NCBI RefSeq assembly: GCF_000209165.1
Contig: NC_009046.1
Span: 1,302,001 to 1,366,000 of the forward strand
Source of the DNA: Scheffersomyces stipitis CBS 6054
Taxonomy: Eukaryota; Ascomycota; Pichiomycetes; Serinales; Debaryomycetaceae
DNA: 64,000 bases
Direction: 5' to 3'
A program made the translations under genes and the position numbers. Positions 18,486-28,159 of the stretch are shown one piece after another (the stretch's first letter is position 1; the number at the start of each line of letters is the position of its first letter). The notes beneath the pieces are model-generated. The model was not told the origin of the DNA, ran no database searches, and saw only the letters and a program-made list of their open reading frames with translations.

Positions 18486-20204
18486 ATGGTCGCCTACACA
18501 GATTTCTTAACTACCGATTCACTCTCGCAGTACGAAGACAGCGACAAGTACACCAAGGAATGGGTACCTCTCATCGAGAAGTACAGACTGGATTTGGCTG
18601 CCGCTACTCCCGAAGAATTGAAGGTCAAATTGCCCAAGGATTTTGACGCGTTGGTTGAAGAACAGTTCAATCCGCTCGAGTATTTGTACAGTGAGAAGTT
18701 GTTAACTCCTGAGGAGTTTGCACTTACTGACTCATCAGCTTCGTCTCTTGCCTCGAGAATTGCAGCTGGTGAATTGACTGCTGTGCAAGTTTTCAAGGCT
18801 TTCTCCAAGAGAGCCGTGATTGCCCATCAGTTCACCAACTGTGCCATGGACTTCTTCATTGATGAAGGCTTGAAGAGAGCTGAGTACTTGGACGAGTACT
18901 TCAAGAAGAACGGCAAGACCGTTGGTCCTTTGCACGGTGTACCTGTTTCGTTGAAAGAACACATGAACTACAAGAACAGAATCACCCACGGAGGATATGT
19001 CTCGTTGTTGAAAAATGTTCCTAAGACTTCATCCGCTACTGTCCAGATTTTGGAAGACTTGGGGGCTGTCTACTACATCAGAACAACTCAGCCGCAGACG
19101 TTGATGCATTTGGACTCTGCTAACAACATCTCTGGTTTAACCAGAAACCCTTACAACATGTCGTTGTCTTCTGGAGGTTCATCTTCCGGTGAAGGTGCTG
19201 TAGTTGCCTTTGGAGGCTCTGCCCTTGGTGTAGGTTCCGACATCGGTGGCTCCATCAGAGGACCTGCCGCCTTCTCCGGATGTATTGGTTTGAGACCAAC
19301 ATCCAAGAGAGTCTCGTTGAACGGAGGAGTCAGCTCTGGTGCTGGTCAAGAATCTGTTCCTGCTGTGATTGGCCCATTTGCTCGTACTGTAGAGGACATA
19401 GACTTGTGGATGAAGTCGTACGTCAATGAGGGAAAGCCTTGGTTAGTAGATCCAAACAGTTTGCCTATGCCTTGGAGGCCTGTAGAGGCTCCAGACGCCA
19501 AGAGCTTGACAATCGCCGTAATGTACGATGATGGAAACGTGAGACCAAGTCCAGCTGTGACCAGAGGCTTGAACTTCACTGTAGAAAAGTTGAAGTCTGC
19601 TGGTGTTAATGTTGTAGAGTTCAAGCCAATTAGAACAAAAGAAGCATATGAAACTGTCCATAAGATGTACAACTGTGATGGAAACTACATGCAGAGAAAG
19701 TTGTTGGCTGCTTCTGGTGAACCATTGGTGAAGTTGACGAAATGGAGTTTGAACTACGGTAACGGTGAAAAGAACTATACAGTCAAGGAAAACCGTGAGT
19801 TGAACGTCATCAGAGACTCCTTGAAACAAGATTATAACGATTTCTTGTTGCAAAACAAAATCGACTTCATCTTGAGTCCAACTTACAACAACGCTGCTCC
19901 CAGATCTGAAGAGGTATTCAACTGGTCCTACACCTCGTTGTTCAACATTTTGGATTTCCCTACGTTAGTGTTCCAGACAGGCTTGAAGCAGGACCCCAAG
20001 ATCGACGTGTGGCCAGCAGAAGCTGCTAACTACACGTACAGAAGCGAATTGGAAAAATTGGAAAACGAAAACTACATTCCAGAAAACTTTATCAATGCTC
20101 CTATCGGATTACAGTTGTCAGGTAGAAGATACTTTGACGAAGAAGTTGTGGCAGCCGGTAAGACCATTGTGCAGATCTTGGGTGCAGACTTACTCAAGCA
20201 TTAA
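18486..20204 (+). CDS. AMD2: amidase-signature hydrolase (AMD2/acetamidase-like)
   Basis: A 572-residue amidase-signature enzyme that hydrolyses amides to acid and ammonia, so a likely nitrogen-scavenging gene; the exact substrate is unknown. The complete Ser-cisSer-Lys triad is visible: Lys157 in GVPVSLKEH, the cis-Ser at about 232 in SSGGSSSGEGA, and the nucleophile Ser256 in SDIGGSIRGP. Length matches fungal AMD2/amdS proteins. The first 70 residues are the usual helical N-terminus. A TATA box lies 295 bp upstream and the ATG at 18486 follows a pyrimidine-rich leader. Codon bias is strong. A truncated relative follows on the same strand 840 bp downstream, which suggests an ancestral tandem duplication. 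Confidence 0.92.
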   Translation: MVAYTDFLTTDSLSQYEDSDKYTKEWVPLIEKYRLDLAAATPEELKVKLPKDFDALVEEQFNPLEYLYSEKLLTPEEFALTDSSASSLASRIAAGELTAVQVFKAFSKRAVIAHQFTNCAMDFFIDEGLKRAEYLDEYFKKNGKTVGPLHGVPVSLKEHMNYKNRITHGGYVSLLKNVPKTSSATVQILEDLGAVYYIRTTQPQTLMHLDSANNISGLTRNPYNMSLSSGGSSSGEGAVVAFGGSALGVGSDIGGSIRGPAAFSGCIGLRPTSKRVSLNGGVSSGAGQESVPAVIGPFARTVEDIDLWMKSYVNEGKPWLVDPNSLPMPWRPVEAPDAKSLTIAVMYDDGNVRPSPAVTRGLNFTVEKLKSAGVNVVEFKPIRTKEAYETVHKMYNCDGNYMQRKLLAASGEPLVKLTKWSLNYGNGEKNYTVKENRELNVIRDSLKQDYNDFLLQNKIDFILSPTYNNAAPRSEEVFNWSYTSLFNILDFPTLVFQTGLKQDPKIDVWPAEAANYTYRSELEKLENENYIPENFINAPIGLQLSGRRYFDEEVVAAGKTIVQILGADLLKH

Positions 20205-21042
20205 TAATTGTGCAGGCGGCTAGCAACAGACGGAACCCCATTGATGTATCTGTGTAAAGTGAAATTATATAGAATAAATATGAAATCAACCGTTCATGTG
20301 TAGGAAGAAAGTCGATGCAATAAGCTTTAAAGAGAAATCAGTAGCTAAACTTCAAAAGGAAGAACCTTAGTAATGATTCACCTGTGCAAAAACGGTTTGT
20401 GGGGTGCCATACTTAATTGAGCTATAGTACTGTACCCGTCGTGCAAAACTAGAACACAAAAAGCTTTAAGGACCCCGTATTATCCTGGTTCACTGCCTAT
20501 CTTGGCAGTGGTACTCATGTAGTCAGTCCATATCAGTCAACTTTCGAAAGCTCCAGAACCATTGTTCCTACAGTTGGCGGCTATTACGGTGTGAAAAGAA
20601 AGCAAAATATTCTCTCAAATGTACAATTTAGAGTTGATTTTTTGCCGCGCCTTTATCAGCATAGAAAATATATCTCTCGGAGTTCTGCATGGAAGCCATT
20701 TGATACAAATTTGTAAGCCCTAGAGGGGTGTCATACGTAGTTTCAAACTCCTATGTTTCTAGAAAATTGTACGCGGGCTTGCCGGTTAAGGTTTATTATG
20801 TAACTGCGATTAATAATTGATAGCAAGTTTAATTTAAGGTTGTCCACCATGCAGTAAACACCCTATTATTGAGCGATGAGTAATGAAGATACGACATCAT
20901 CTGAGGTTGATAACCAGAAATTGCAAAGCCCTATTCGAGTATATAAGGAATACTTCATCCGCTAGCAATGGGATCAATTTGAGTAATTATCATCAGCCAA
21001 GCACAAGCAACACTGACTTTAATAACACATCAAGACTTCATT
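20205..21042. other. intergenic region with TATA box for the amidase-derived gene
   Basis: No complete gene. TATATAAG at 20940-20947 lies 103 bp before the ATG at 21043. A 29-codon ORF (20877-20966) overlaps this box and is probably not translated. The frame 20883..21089 is a shadow with no codon bias. Confidence 0.55.
20940..20947 (+). promoter_or_regulatory. TATA box of the amidase-derived gene
   Basis: TATATAAG, a consensus TATA box, centred about 100 bp before ATG 21043, the usual yeast spacing. It indicates that the truncated gene has its own promoter. Confidence 0.55.
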
Positions 21043-21582
21043 ATGAACGCCATCATCGAAATCGAACATTTCCAACAAAACGTCAATGACGCTGTCAAGA
21101 GATTTGAAAGCAAGAACATGAAATACACTTCCGATGACAAGATGTTAACTGAAAAGGAATTCAACATCACAAAGGCTCCTATCCATAGCCTTCTCAACAA
21201 GATCTCTACTGGTCACTGGACTGCCACTGAAACATTGATCGCTTTTGTCAAGAGAGCCATCATTAATCAGGAAATCACTTCTATCACATATGGCATTGAA
21301 CAGGCTATCTACCGTGCACAATACTTGGACAAGTATCACAGAAAGAACGGTACGACAATGGGTCCATTGCACGGATTGCCAATTGCCAGATCCCAGATGG
21401 AATCCTTCTACGAAATGTACGGTGGAATTACTTCTGATTGGGGTAATGTCACTGTTGATAGCTTAAACCTTGCCGTTTCATTAGAAGACCACACGTCGAG
21501 CAAGTCTAGCCTCAGATCAGGAAGAACTATGGTTCACACCAACTTTGCCAGCAGAGAACTCCGTCCTCAATTCAAGATCTAG
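21043..21582 (+). CDS. short amidase-derived protein, catalytic residues missing
   Basis: 179 residues that align to the N-terminal third of the neighbouring amidase. MLTEKEFNIT matches LLTPEEFALT, RAQYLDKYHRKNGTTMGPLH matches the AMD2 stretch at 131-150, and a weak match continues to about residue 170. The frame then stops before the cis-Ser and nucleophile region. The lysine of the triad is also replaced: AMD2 VSLK157 corresponds to IARS117. It cannot be an amidase. Yet the frame is intact, has an ATG with a TATA box 103 bp upstream, and uses codons typical of well-expressed yeast genes (AAG, GAA, GCC, ATC, TTG, TAC). Either it is a recent truncation not yet decayed, or a retained protein with a new, perhaps regulatory or scaffolding, role. 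The Lys change plus intact bias make me favour the second. Confidence 0.7.
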   Translation: MNAIIEIEHFQQNVNDAVKRFESKNMKYTSDDKMLTEKEFNITKAPIHSLLNKISTGHWTATETLIAFVKRAIINQEITSITYGIEQAIYRAQYLDKYHRKNGTTMGPLHGLPIARSQMESFYEMYGGITSDWGNVTVDSLNLAVSLEDHTSSKSSLRSGRTMVHTNFASRELRPQFKI

Positions 21583-22048
21583 ATTTGCATTTTCGTTGAC
21601 CATCAACATTAGAATACTTCAATTCTTCAATCCCCTTTCACTTATATAATTTTTAGTTACGACCAGTTTAGCATTGAGATAAAGCTTATAATAAACATCA
21701 TGATAGATAAAATCTAATTGAAGTGTTATCTAGATTGATAACACTAGACTAACATTCGCATTCATTGTTTGAGGGACTTGAGTCCAGTTTGAATGATATC
21801 GTAGTACTGACAGAAAAGAGTCACTTAGGCTCCTGTAATTGCAATTACTTTTCACGATTATTCCGTGGAAACTCCAAATCGGAGTTAAAATACAAGTTTA
21901 ATGCTCTTTGAAAGTTCAATAAAATCCAGAAAAACCTTTCTTGCGCTTCCCCCAAAAGCCGCCTAAAATGTAGAGATTACATTAAATATGCGCTCACCTA
22001 ATATTTCAACGCTTGAAAACTTCACTTCTTCTTTCTCCATCAACTACA
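21583..22048. other. intergenic region before HBS1
   Basis: AT-rich. Holds the 3' flank of the amidase-derived gene and the HBS1 promoter. An imperfect inverted repeat around TTATCTAGATTGATAA lies near 21727. No gene seen. Confidence 0.6.
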
Positions 22049-24882
22049 ATGGATTACGACGAGGACTACGATAAATACTCGGATCATGATGAGGAAGAAT
22101 TCAACGAGGACAGTCTTCCTAACGACGAGTACGACAAGCTCCACGAGCTCCTTCCACAATTGATTAAAACTCTCGCTAGCTACAATGATGAGGTTCCCGA
22201 GTTGGACTTGAAAGAAGCACTTTATTACAACTATTACGATCTTGATGCAGCAGCTGATGAGATCAGACTGAAATTCAAGAAAAGTACGTATGATTTTGCG
22301 ATTTCTCGGTCGTCTTCTGGTTTCTTCGTCTTCATAACCAATTTTTTCTAGCCATGGGTCCACACTGGTGGATTCCCGCTATCTGTGAGTTTCAGTGTTT
22401 TCTACTCTCGCTAAAGAGTTCCGGTATCGAGATCTGTGTAGGGGAAAAAATAGCGAGAAATTGCGAAAATAGCGATGATTTCTACCACGAGTACCTACGG
22501 CGGCGAAACTTTACCGCGAATCTATCGCGACTCCCAATTTATCTTGCACTCAGTCTCTTCTTCAAAAGTCAAAGAACTAGTATTGTTATTTCACCATTGA
22601 TTTGCTAGAGGACCCTCTTTTTCTCTCCACATATCGTCTATTGCATCTGATTTACTGAAATGTCCCTAGCAGACCAGCAGCCTCTGGGGTTGAGCAAGGG
22701 CGGTGGATCAAAGCTAGCTCAGCTAGCCAAACTTAGAGCTCAGAAGAAGCAAGAGCTTCAACAGATGGAAGAGCAGACTCAGCTGAGTGAGTCTCAAGAA
22801 AGGCCAGTTTCAAAGCTTGAAACTTTAGCTCGAAAAAGAGCTCTCCAACTGAAACAGTCTCCTACCAATAATGAATCAATTCTGAAATCGGTAGCGATTC
22901 TAGACCGTTTGACTTTATCCACAGAGTTTGAGCGTAAAAACTCGGACAGACCTTCTTTGGTACCATCAAGAGAAGTGAATAAATTAGCGAGATTGCGATT
23001 GAGCAGAAAATTGCAAAAAGAAGAGAAGAAGCAAGAGAAAGACAATGTTGAAATTGTGGAAAATGCCAAAACTGAAAACCCACAGATAGGGACATCTTCT
23101 ATGGCAACGGATCATCGTGTAAACGATAGTGAGCAGTCCTTACTTTCGTTGGAACTCGCTGTGGATAGCAGTAGACTTCTCTTTAAGCCAAGAAGTGACC
23201 TCATGGAGTTCCTCTTGAATGGAAATAGCACCAAGAGAAGATACTCTACGACCGTTGATGAAAATAGAAAAAAAAGAATACGACGTGACGACCTTTTATT
23301 TCATACTCTTACTAACATAAGCCTTGATTCAGAGAAAATAGCGAAGGCTAAACAGAATTTTGCTGACCCATCGCCAGACGACAAGGTCTTGGAAGCTCAG
23401 AAAGAGGCCTTTGAACAGGGAATGGGTAACTTAAAGATCTCTCAAGCCGGTAGTAGTTCAAGTGTTTCAAAAGCTACTACACCAGAGACTTCTAAAACGG
23501 TCAAAACCACTAAGCCAGCTAAGAAGATCGATATTCTAGAGGAATTGTCTACCAACAGCACCTATGCTAAACCGCACAAGTCTTTTGTAGTCATTGGACA
23601 TGTGGATGCTGGGAAGTCTACTTTGATGGGTAGAATCCTCTTTGACTATGGAATTGTAGATGCTCGAACTGTGAACCGTTTGGTCAAGGAAGCTGAAAAT
23701 GCAGGTAAGGGATCATTTGCGCTTGCTTGGATTATGGACCAGACAGCTGAAGAACGTTCGCATGGTGTAACTGTAGACATTTGCGCAACGGATTTTGAAA
23801 CTCCCACTACAAGATTCACAGCTATAGATGCACCTGGCCACAAGGACTTTGTTCCACAAATGATTGGAGGAGTTTCCCAGGCTGATTTGGCACTTCTTGT
23901 AGTAGATTCAATTACTGGTGAGTTTGAAGCTGGTTTTGCAATGGATGGACAAACCAAGGAACACACCATTTTAGCCAAGAACTTGGGTATAGAGCGGATA
24001 TGTGTGGCTGTAAATAAGTTGGATAAAGAAGATTGGAATGAGGAAAGGTTCGAACTGATCAAGACCCAGTTAACAGAATATTTGACTAGTGACGAAGTTC
24101 AATTTGCTGAAGAGCAGATCGACTTTGTGCCGATTTCCGGTTTGAGTGGTAACAATGTGGTCAAGCGTGATACCTCCATTGCCGCGTTCAATTGGTACAA
24201 GGGCCCTACCTTGGGCCATTATCTTGAAAACGTGAAGTTGTCTTCTACAGTAGACACAGACTCTATTTCAAAGTTACTCTCTGAAGATTTCTTTGTTTCT
24301 GTCCATGATTCTCATAAGGATAAGGGTGAATACAAGATCAGTGGCAAAATCAGTAGTGGTGTTATTCAAGTTGGAGAAACTGTGATTGCTGCTCCCAGTG
24401 AAGAAGTATTCAAGGTTCATTCTTTACGTGTAGCCAAGAAGAAGGTAGACTTTGCTATTCGTGGAGAATTGGTAGAGATGTCGTTCAAGGCTAGCCAGGT
24501 TTCGAATGAAAGTGCCGATATCTTCAGGATCGGCGACTTGGTCTCTAAGGTTGGCTCTCCAGCCAAGACAGTCAAGAAGTTTACCGTGTCATTGCATTTG
24601 TTCAACATGGACAAGCCATTGTTGGTCGGTATGCCCTTCGTTTTGTTTAGGAATAACTGCCAGGTACCTGCCAGAGTATCCAAACTTATTGAAATCACCA
24701 GTGGCAAGAAGAAAAAGAAGTTGCTCCATCTTGTATCAAAGCAAACAGCTATCGTGGAGATTGAAGTACAAGAGGGAAGCTCGCTTCCTTTGACAAAGTA
24801 TTCGGATAATAAGATATTGGGCAGAATCGTCATCAGAAGAGAGGGAGTTACAATTGGAGCAGGAACAGTAGTGGATTTCTAA
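22049..24882 (+). CDS. HBS1: Hbs1/Ski7 translational GTPase, two exons
   Basis: Translational GTPase of the eRF3/EF1A family. Hbs1 works with Dom34 to rescue stalled ribosomes; the related Ski7 bridges ribosomes to the exosome. Exon 1 (22049-22283) encodes the acidic Hbs1 N-terminal domain (DEYDKLHELLPQL, then YYDLDAAADEIRLKFKK), matching S. cerevisiae Hbs1. Exon 2 (from 22670) encodes a Lys/Gln-rich linker and the GTPase with GHVDAGKST, DAPGHKD and NKLD, plus the beta-barrel domains. Splicing 22283 to 22670 is in frame (split codon A|CA) and gives 815 residues. The second exon also holds an ATG at 22660 that opens a 740-codon frame if the intron is kept or transcription begins inside it. In Lachancea kluyveri the single SKI7/HBS1 gene is alternatively spliced; this gene has the parts for the same. 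Confidence 0.9.
22284..22669 (+). other. HBS1 intron with candidate cassette exon and tandem acceptor
   Basis: Donor GTACGT at 22284; acceptor CCCTAG ending 22669, or CAG ending 22672 (a TAGCAG tandem, both in frame). An internal acceptor TTTTTTCTAG ending 22351 and a donor GTGAGT at 22385 bound a 33-nt segment (22352-22384) that would insert eleven codons (peptide core GPHWWIPAI) without changing frame. The intron also holds ATAGCGAGAA at 22450-22459 and a promoter-like stretch before ATG 22660. The main intron is well supported by frame and homology; the cassette is a hypothesis. Confidence 0.75.
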
Positions 24883-25021
24883 TGCTGTATATACATACTA
24901 TTTATCATGAACTAAAACGATGCAGCTTCTCTTCTTATCATTTTGTAGAATGAATTGTAGATCGAAGTCCACCAGAATACAAATTCATAGTTCAACTATA
25001 ACGACCTATAATTGACATAGA

Positions 25022-26056
25022 TCAGAACGATATATAGTCTACAAAGAGGATCAAGACACCGAGTACAAAACACATCGTCACTAACATATTGGCACCTTTC
25101 TTGTTTCTCACAGTAGCCTTGTTCAACGTCTTGTTCCCCATCTGAACATCTATGTGCACCTGTGCGTTGTTGTCCATAAGGTTGTTGATTTGCTGTCCCT
25201 GGTCCTGAAGCTTGAACGAAAGTTCGTTCTGTATGTTGATGATTTCTACAATGGACTGTTGGACTTTTTCCACCTGTTTGAGCTGCTTCGATTTCATCGT
25301 CAAGAACTCACGGTTTTCCGTCTCCAATAGTTGTATCTGTTGTTGAGAGAGATGATTATTCTGTTCCTCTTCCTGCTGCACGAGTTCTGGGTTCTCAAGC
25401 TGGAGGTCTTTCACTACATGGTACGAATCAAACTCCGAGTAGTTGAGATCATCAGTATCGTCGAAATTCTGGAAGTTTAACAGATCAAGTTGCCTGTCAC
25501 GCAGAATACGTTTTTTTTGGATAGTCTCAAAGTTCTTGTTGGCATTATCAAGTGCTGAGACCAAAAATCGAAGAATTTGAGTACGATGTGCTGCTACAGT
25601 AGCTAAGTAGATTTGTTGATCCAGAGGCTCGTCATCTCCCAAAATCTTGCCTAACCATCCGGAGCTATTATCTGAATCTCTGGGCACCAATTCTTCCCGT
25701 TTTTTTTCGTAAGTTTCAAGCAAGCTGAGCTTCTTATAGAGTTGCTGGACTTTGTACTTGAACTCTTCATCAATTCTGTTCTTGTCTTCAATCGAAAGGG
25801 AGTTGCCTTTGGCTGATCCTCGACTTGTCTCGTCGTCTACCGCCAAGTATGGCAGTCGAATCACTGTCACAAATTGCTGTAAATCCGCTACTACGCTGTA
25901 GAATTCATAGCATTCTTTGATGAAAGTGTCTTTTATTATGAACTCTGATCTCGAGTTCCTGGTCTGTTTCCGGTCGTATTCGTCCTCCGCATCGCCTCCA
26001 AGCTCGCTGGCTACTATATCCACACATTGCCGAAAGAGCGGCGTCAAGTCCGTCAT
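25022..26056 (-). CDS. UFE1: ER t-SNARE Ufe1 (syntaxin 18 type)
   Basis: 344 residues. A tail-anchored Qa-SNARE of the ER that receives retrograde Golgi vesicles and supports ER-ER fusion. It has the syntaxin-18 N-terminal helical region (first 200 residues), a heptad-rich SNARE segment (about 240-305), and a C-terminal hydrophobic anchor (about 321-343) ending almost at the stop, as expected for a tail-anchored protein. Length fits S. cerevisiae Ufe1 (346). The assignment rests on N-terminal similarity and topology. The ATG at 26056 is the only plausible start. Convergent with HBS1, 139 bp apart. Confidence 0.85.
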   Translation of the reverse strand: MTDLTPLFRQCVDIVASELGGDAEDEYDRKQTRNSRSEFIIKDTFIKECYEFYSVVADLQQFVTVIRLPYLAVDDETSRGSAKGNSLSIEDKNRIDEEFKYKVQQLYKKLSLLETYEKKREELVPRDSDNSSGWLGKILGDDEPLDQQIYLATVAAHRTQILRFLVSALDNANKNFETIQKKRILRDRQLDLLNFQNFDDTDDLNYSEFDSYHVVKDLQLENPELVQQEEEQNNHLSQQQIQLLETENREFLTMKSKQLKQVEKVQQSIVEIINIQNELSFKLQDQGQQINNLMDNNAQVHIDVQMGNKTLNKATVRNKKGANMLVTMCFVLGVLILFVDYISF

Positions 26057-26525
26057 TTTCTGAGAATTGAAGAGAGCAAGATTGCAGATCTTCGTGTTCC
26101 GTAAAGAAAGTAGTCTAGAATTGAGATCTGTGAAGAATATTGTTAACTATGGTAAAAAGTACAGGACAGACAATCGCGAATCAAGAAAACTCACAGTTAC
26201 CAAATAGATTTATTCCTTTCCTCATATACTTTCATGGCTAAGATAACGATGATAAAGAATACAATTTCTATAGGGCTACAATGCTATGATTATATCCTAA
26301 TTACCTATAATTAGTTATTTCTGTATTATTCTCTCATAATTGCTAGCACTCTGCTAGATTCTGTATACATATATACTCACCTATTTGGTCATAGGGATAC
26401 CACTACACAATAGAAAAATGCTACGTTGCTATAGCATTGAATAGTTAGAAACAACTTCTTTCAAAAGAATTCTTTTGGCTTATAACAAACATTTGTCAAG
26501 GCATTTCATAGCTCTTGTAGTAGCT
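26057..26525. other. intergenic region between UFE1 and the COMT-like gene
   Basis: AT-rich. It holds the UFE1 promoter on the minus strand and the 3' flank of the COMT-like gene. No gene or RNA signal seen. Confidence 0.6.
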
Positions 26526-27671
26526 CTAACCATTGAGGTATTCCACGCATTCGGTTACCTCAATGGCATCTTCGGTTCCCGATTTGGGATTCTTGACTGG
26601 AATCGTCTCGGATTTGTAAAGTATATTCCACCTGCCCTGGAATTCTGGAGCTGCAACGTTGGTAACTGTGTAATTATGGTCCCTTCTCTCCTCTGGCAGG
26701 CCCTGGATATACTTAACATAATCAGGAGCTCCCGGGTAGTAGATATTGTCGGCTACAATAATGGTACCTGGTGATATCAATGTAAGCGACTCAAGCACAC
26801 GGAGATCAGGAACATACATATCCTTCCAATGGTCGATGAAGATGAAGTCAAACGAAAAGTAGCCTTTATTGCCCTCTTCAAAATGATCTACCATTTCTAC
26901 AAGTGAGCTCGACGCCTTACCTACAATGATCGACACTCTATGCAGCAACCCAGCTAGATCTATAAGCTGACGGGAGATATTGGCAAACTCCTCGTTGAGT
27001 TCCAAACTATAGTAGTGCAGCGAAGGATCGTCTGGTAAACTACTACCAAACAAAATAGCCGAGTATCCAACATAGCCTCCCAATTCTACCATGATCTTGG
27101 GCTTCTTCTCCTTGATTTTGTCAACAATAAGTTTGCCCTTGTAGGGGCCGATATTCATCAATGACTCAACATTTTCGCTAAAGTCATCAATGAGCTTAAG
27201 TACTTCCTGAGGTTTACCGCGGATTTGCTTGAGCCTATCCTCTGGCAAAGATAAGATGTGCTGGAGCACCTTCTGTTCCTTTTCTGGCATTGTAGAGTAG
27301 AAATTGATCAGTCTTCTTTGAGGAGCAATTCCAGTTTGAGAAGTCTTACTTTTAAATGCAATTCTTAAATGAAGAGCGCTAGTCTGAAACACTGCAAGCT
27401 GGTGGAATGTTCTTCTCACGGCTGGGGAAAATCTCAATGGCTGCGAAATATTGCCAAAGTTTGGGATTCCTGTGGCTGCGGTATAACTGTGATAATTGTC
27501 AAAAATCAAAGGGGATGTCTTCCTGTTTAAGTATGGCGATTTGATCTCCGAAGACTAAGTGACACTGTTTGCTATACCCCATAAAATCGTGCTATCCTGC
27601 GTGTGTGGAAAGACATACTATTCCGACTCGGCCCGGTAGGCAGATCCGGAATAGACAACACGAATAGCCAT
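26526..27671 (-). CDS. catechol O-methyltransferase-like SAM methyltransferase, probably two exons
   Basis: Class I SAM-dependent methyltransferase of the COMT family. The SAM motif VELGGYVGYSAILFG, the Mg2+/catalytic segment FIDHWKDMY and the ADNIYYPGAPDY segment all match animal and fungal COMT. The physiological substrate in yeast is unknown. The simplest model starts at ATG 27290 (254 residues). However, the frame stays open for a further 88 codons without ATG, and about 60 of these look like a mitochondrial presequence (Arg/Ser/Thr-rich, almost no acidic residues, ending RRLINFYST). A GTATGT donor at 27618-27613 and a CACAG acceptor ending at 27487 join this in frame to ATG 27671: exon 1 27619-27671, exon 2 26526-27486, 337 residues. 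I list the spliced model; the methyltransferase call is firm and the first exon moderate. Confidence 0.8.
27487..27618 (-). other. candidate intron of the COMT-like gene
   Basis: 132 nt on the minus strand from GTATGT to CACAG. Exon 1 ends with two bases of a codon and exon 2 supplies the third, so the frame is kept. The branch site is weak (TTGAC, 13 nt before the acceptor). If the intron is retained, translation could start at ATG 27290 and give a form without the presequence. Confidence 0.45.
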
Positions 27672-28159
27672 TGGCTGGATGGAACAAAGAAAGATCCATA
27701 AATAATCCGTTCATGGACTTCTCGGTGATAACCCCGTAGTCCGTGTTCTGATTTTGAGGGGTTCTAAGCCGCTGTGGAGTTGTAAGCTACCTAAACTGTG
27801 GCTATAGGGTCGAATTTCCGATTCGGACTAGAACAGTGCTCAAATCGTTCAAAAATCAAAAAATTTGGTCCCAACTAGTATCACTATACTGGGACTCATT
27901 GACCAAGGTATGTCCATTTCAATTGTCCTTACCATTTTGAAAGCAGCTGTTACAAAATTGCAAAATTGCAAAATACTTCCAAAGTTGATAATGTCGCGCA
28001 GTAACAATGTCGTTGTTGCACTAAACATTGTCGCATTCTGATTTCACTAACAAGATTATGGCTAGTAATATTTTCATGGCCATTCGTGCCAATCATTTTC
28101 AGTTACCTAAAGCATTCGAATTACACTTCGCAGTCTATTAATACTGTGCCACTGTCACT
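27672..28159. other. COMT-SYF2 divergent intergenic region
   Basis: No gene seen. It contains a short tandem CAAAATTG (27953-27974) and a possible SYF2 leader intron: GTATGT at 27908, CACTAAC at 28045-28051 and TTTTCAG ending at 28102 (195 nt). There is no ATG in the putative first exon, so it would be untranslated. Confidence 0.5.

Noticed and set aside
22354..22608. 84-codon ORF as a separate gene
   Set aside because: It lies within the HBS1 intron, overlaps splice signals and has no codon bias; better read as intron sequence with a possible short cassette exon.
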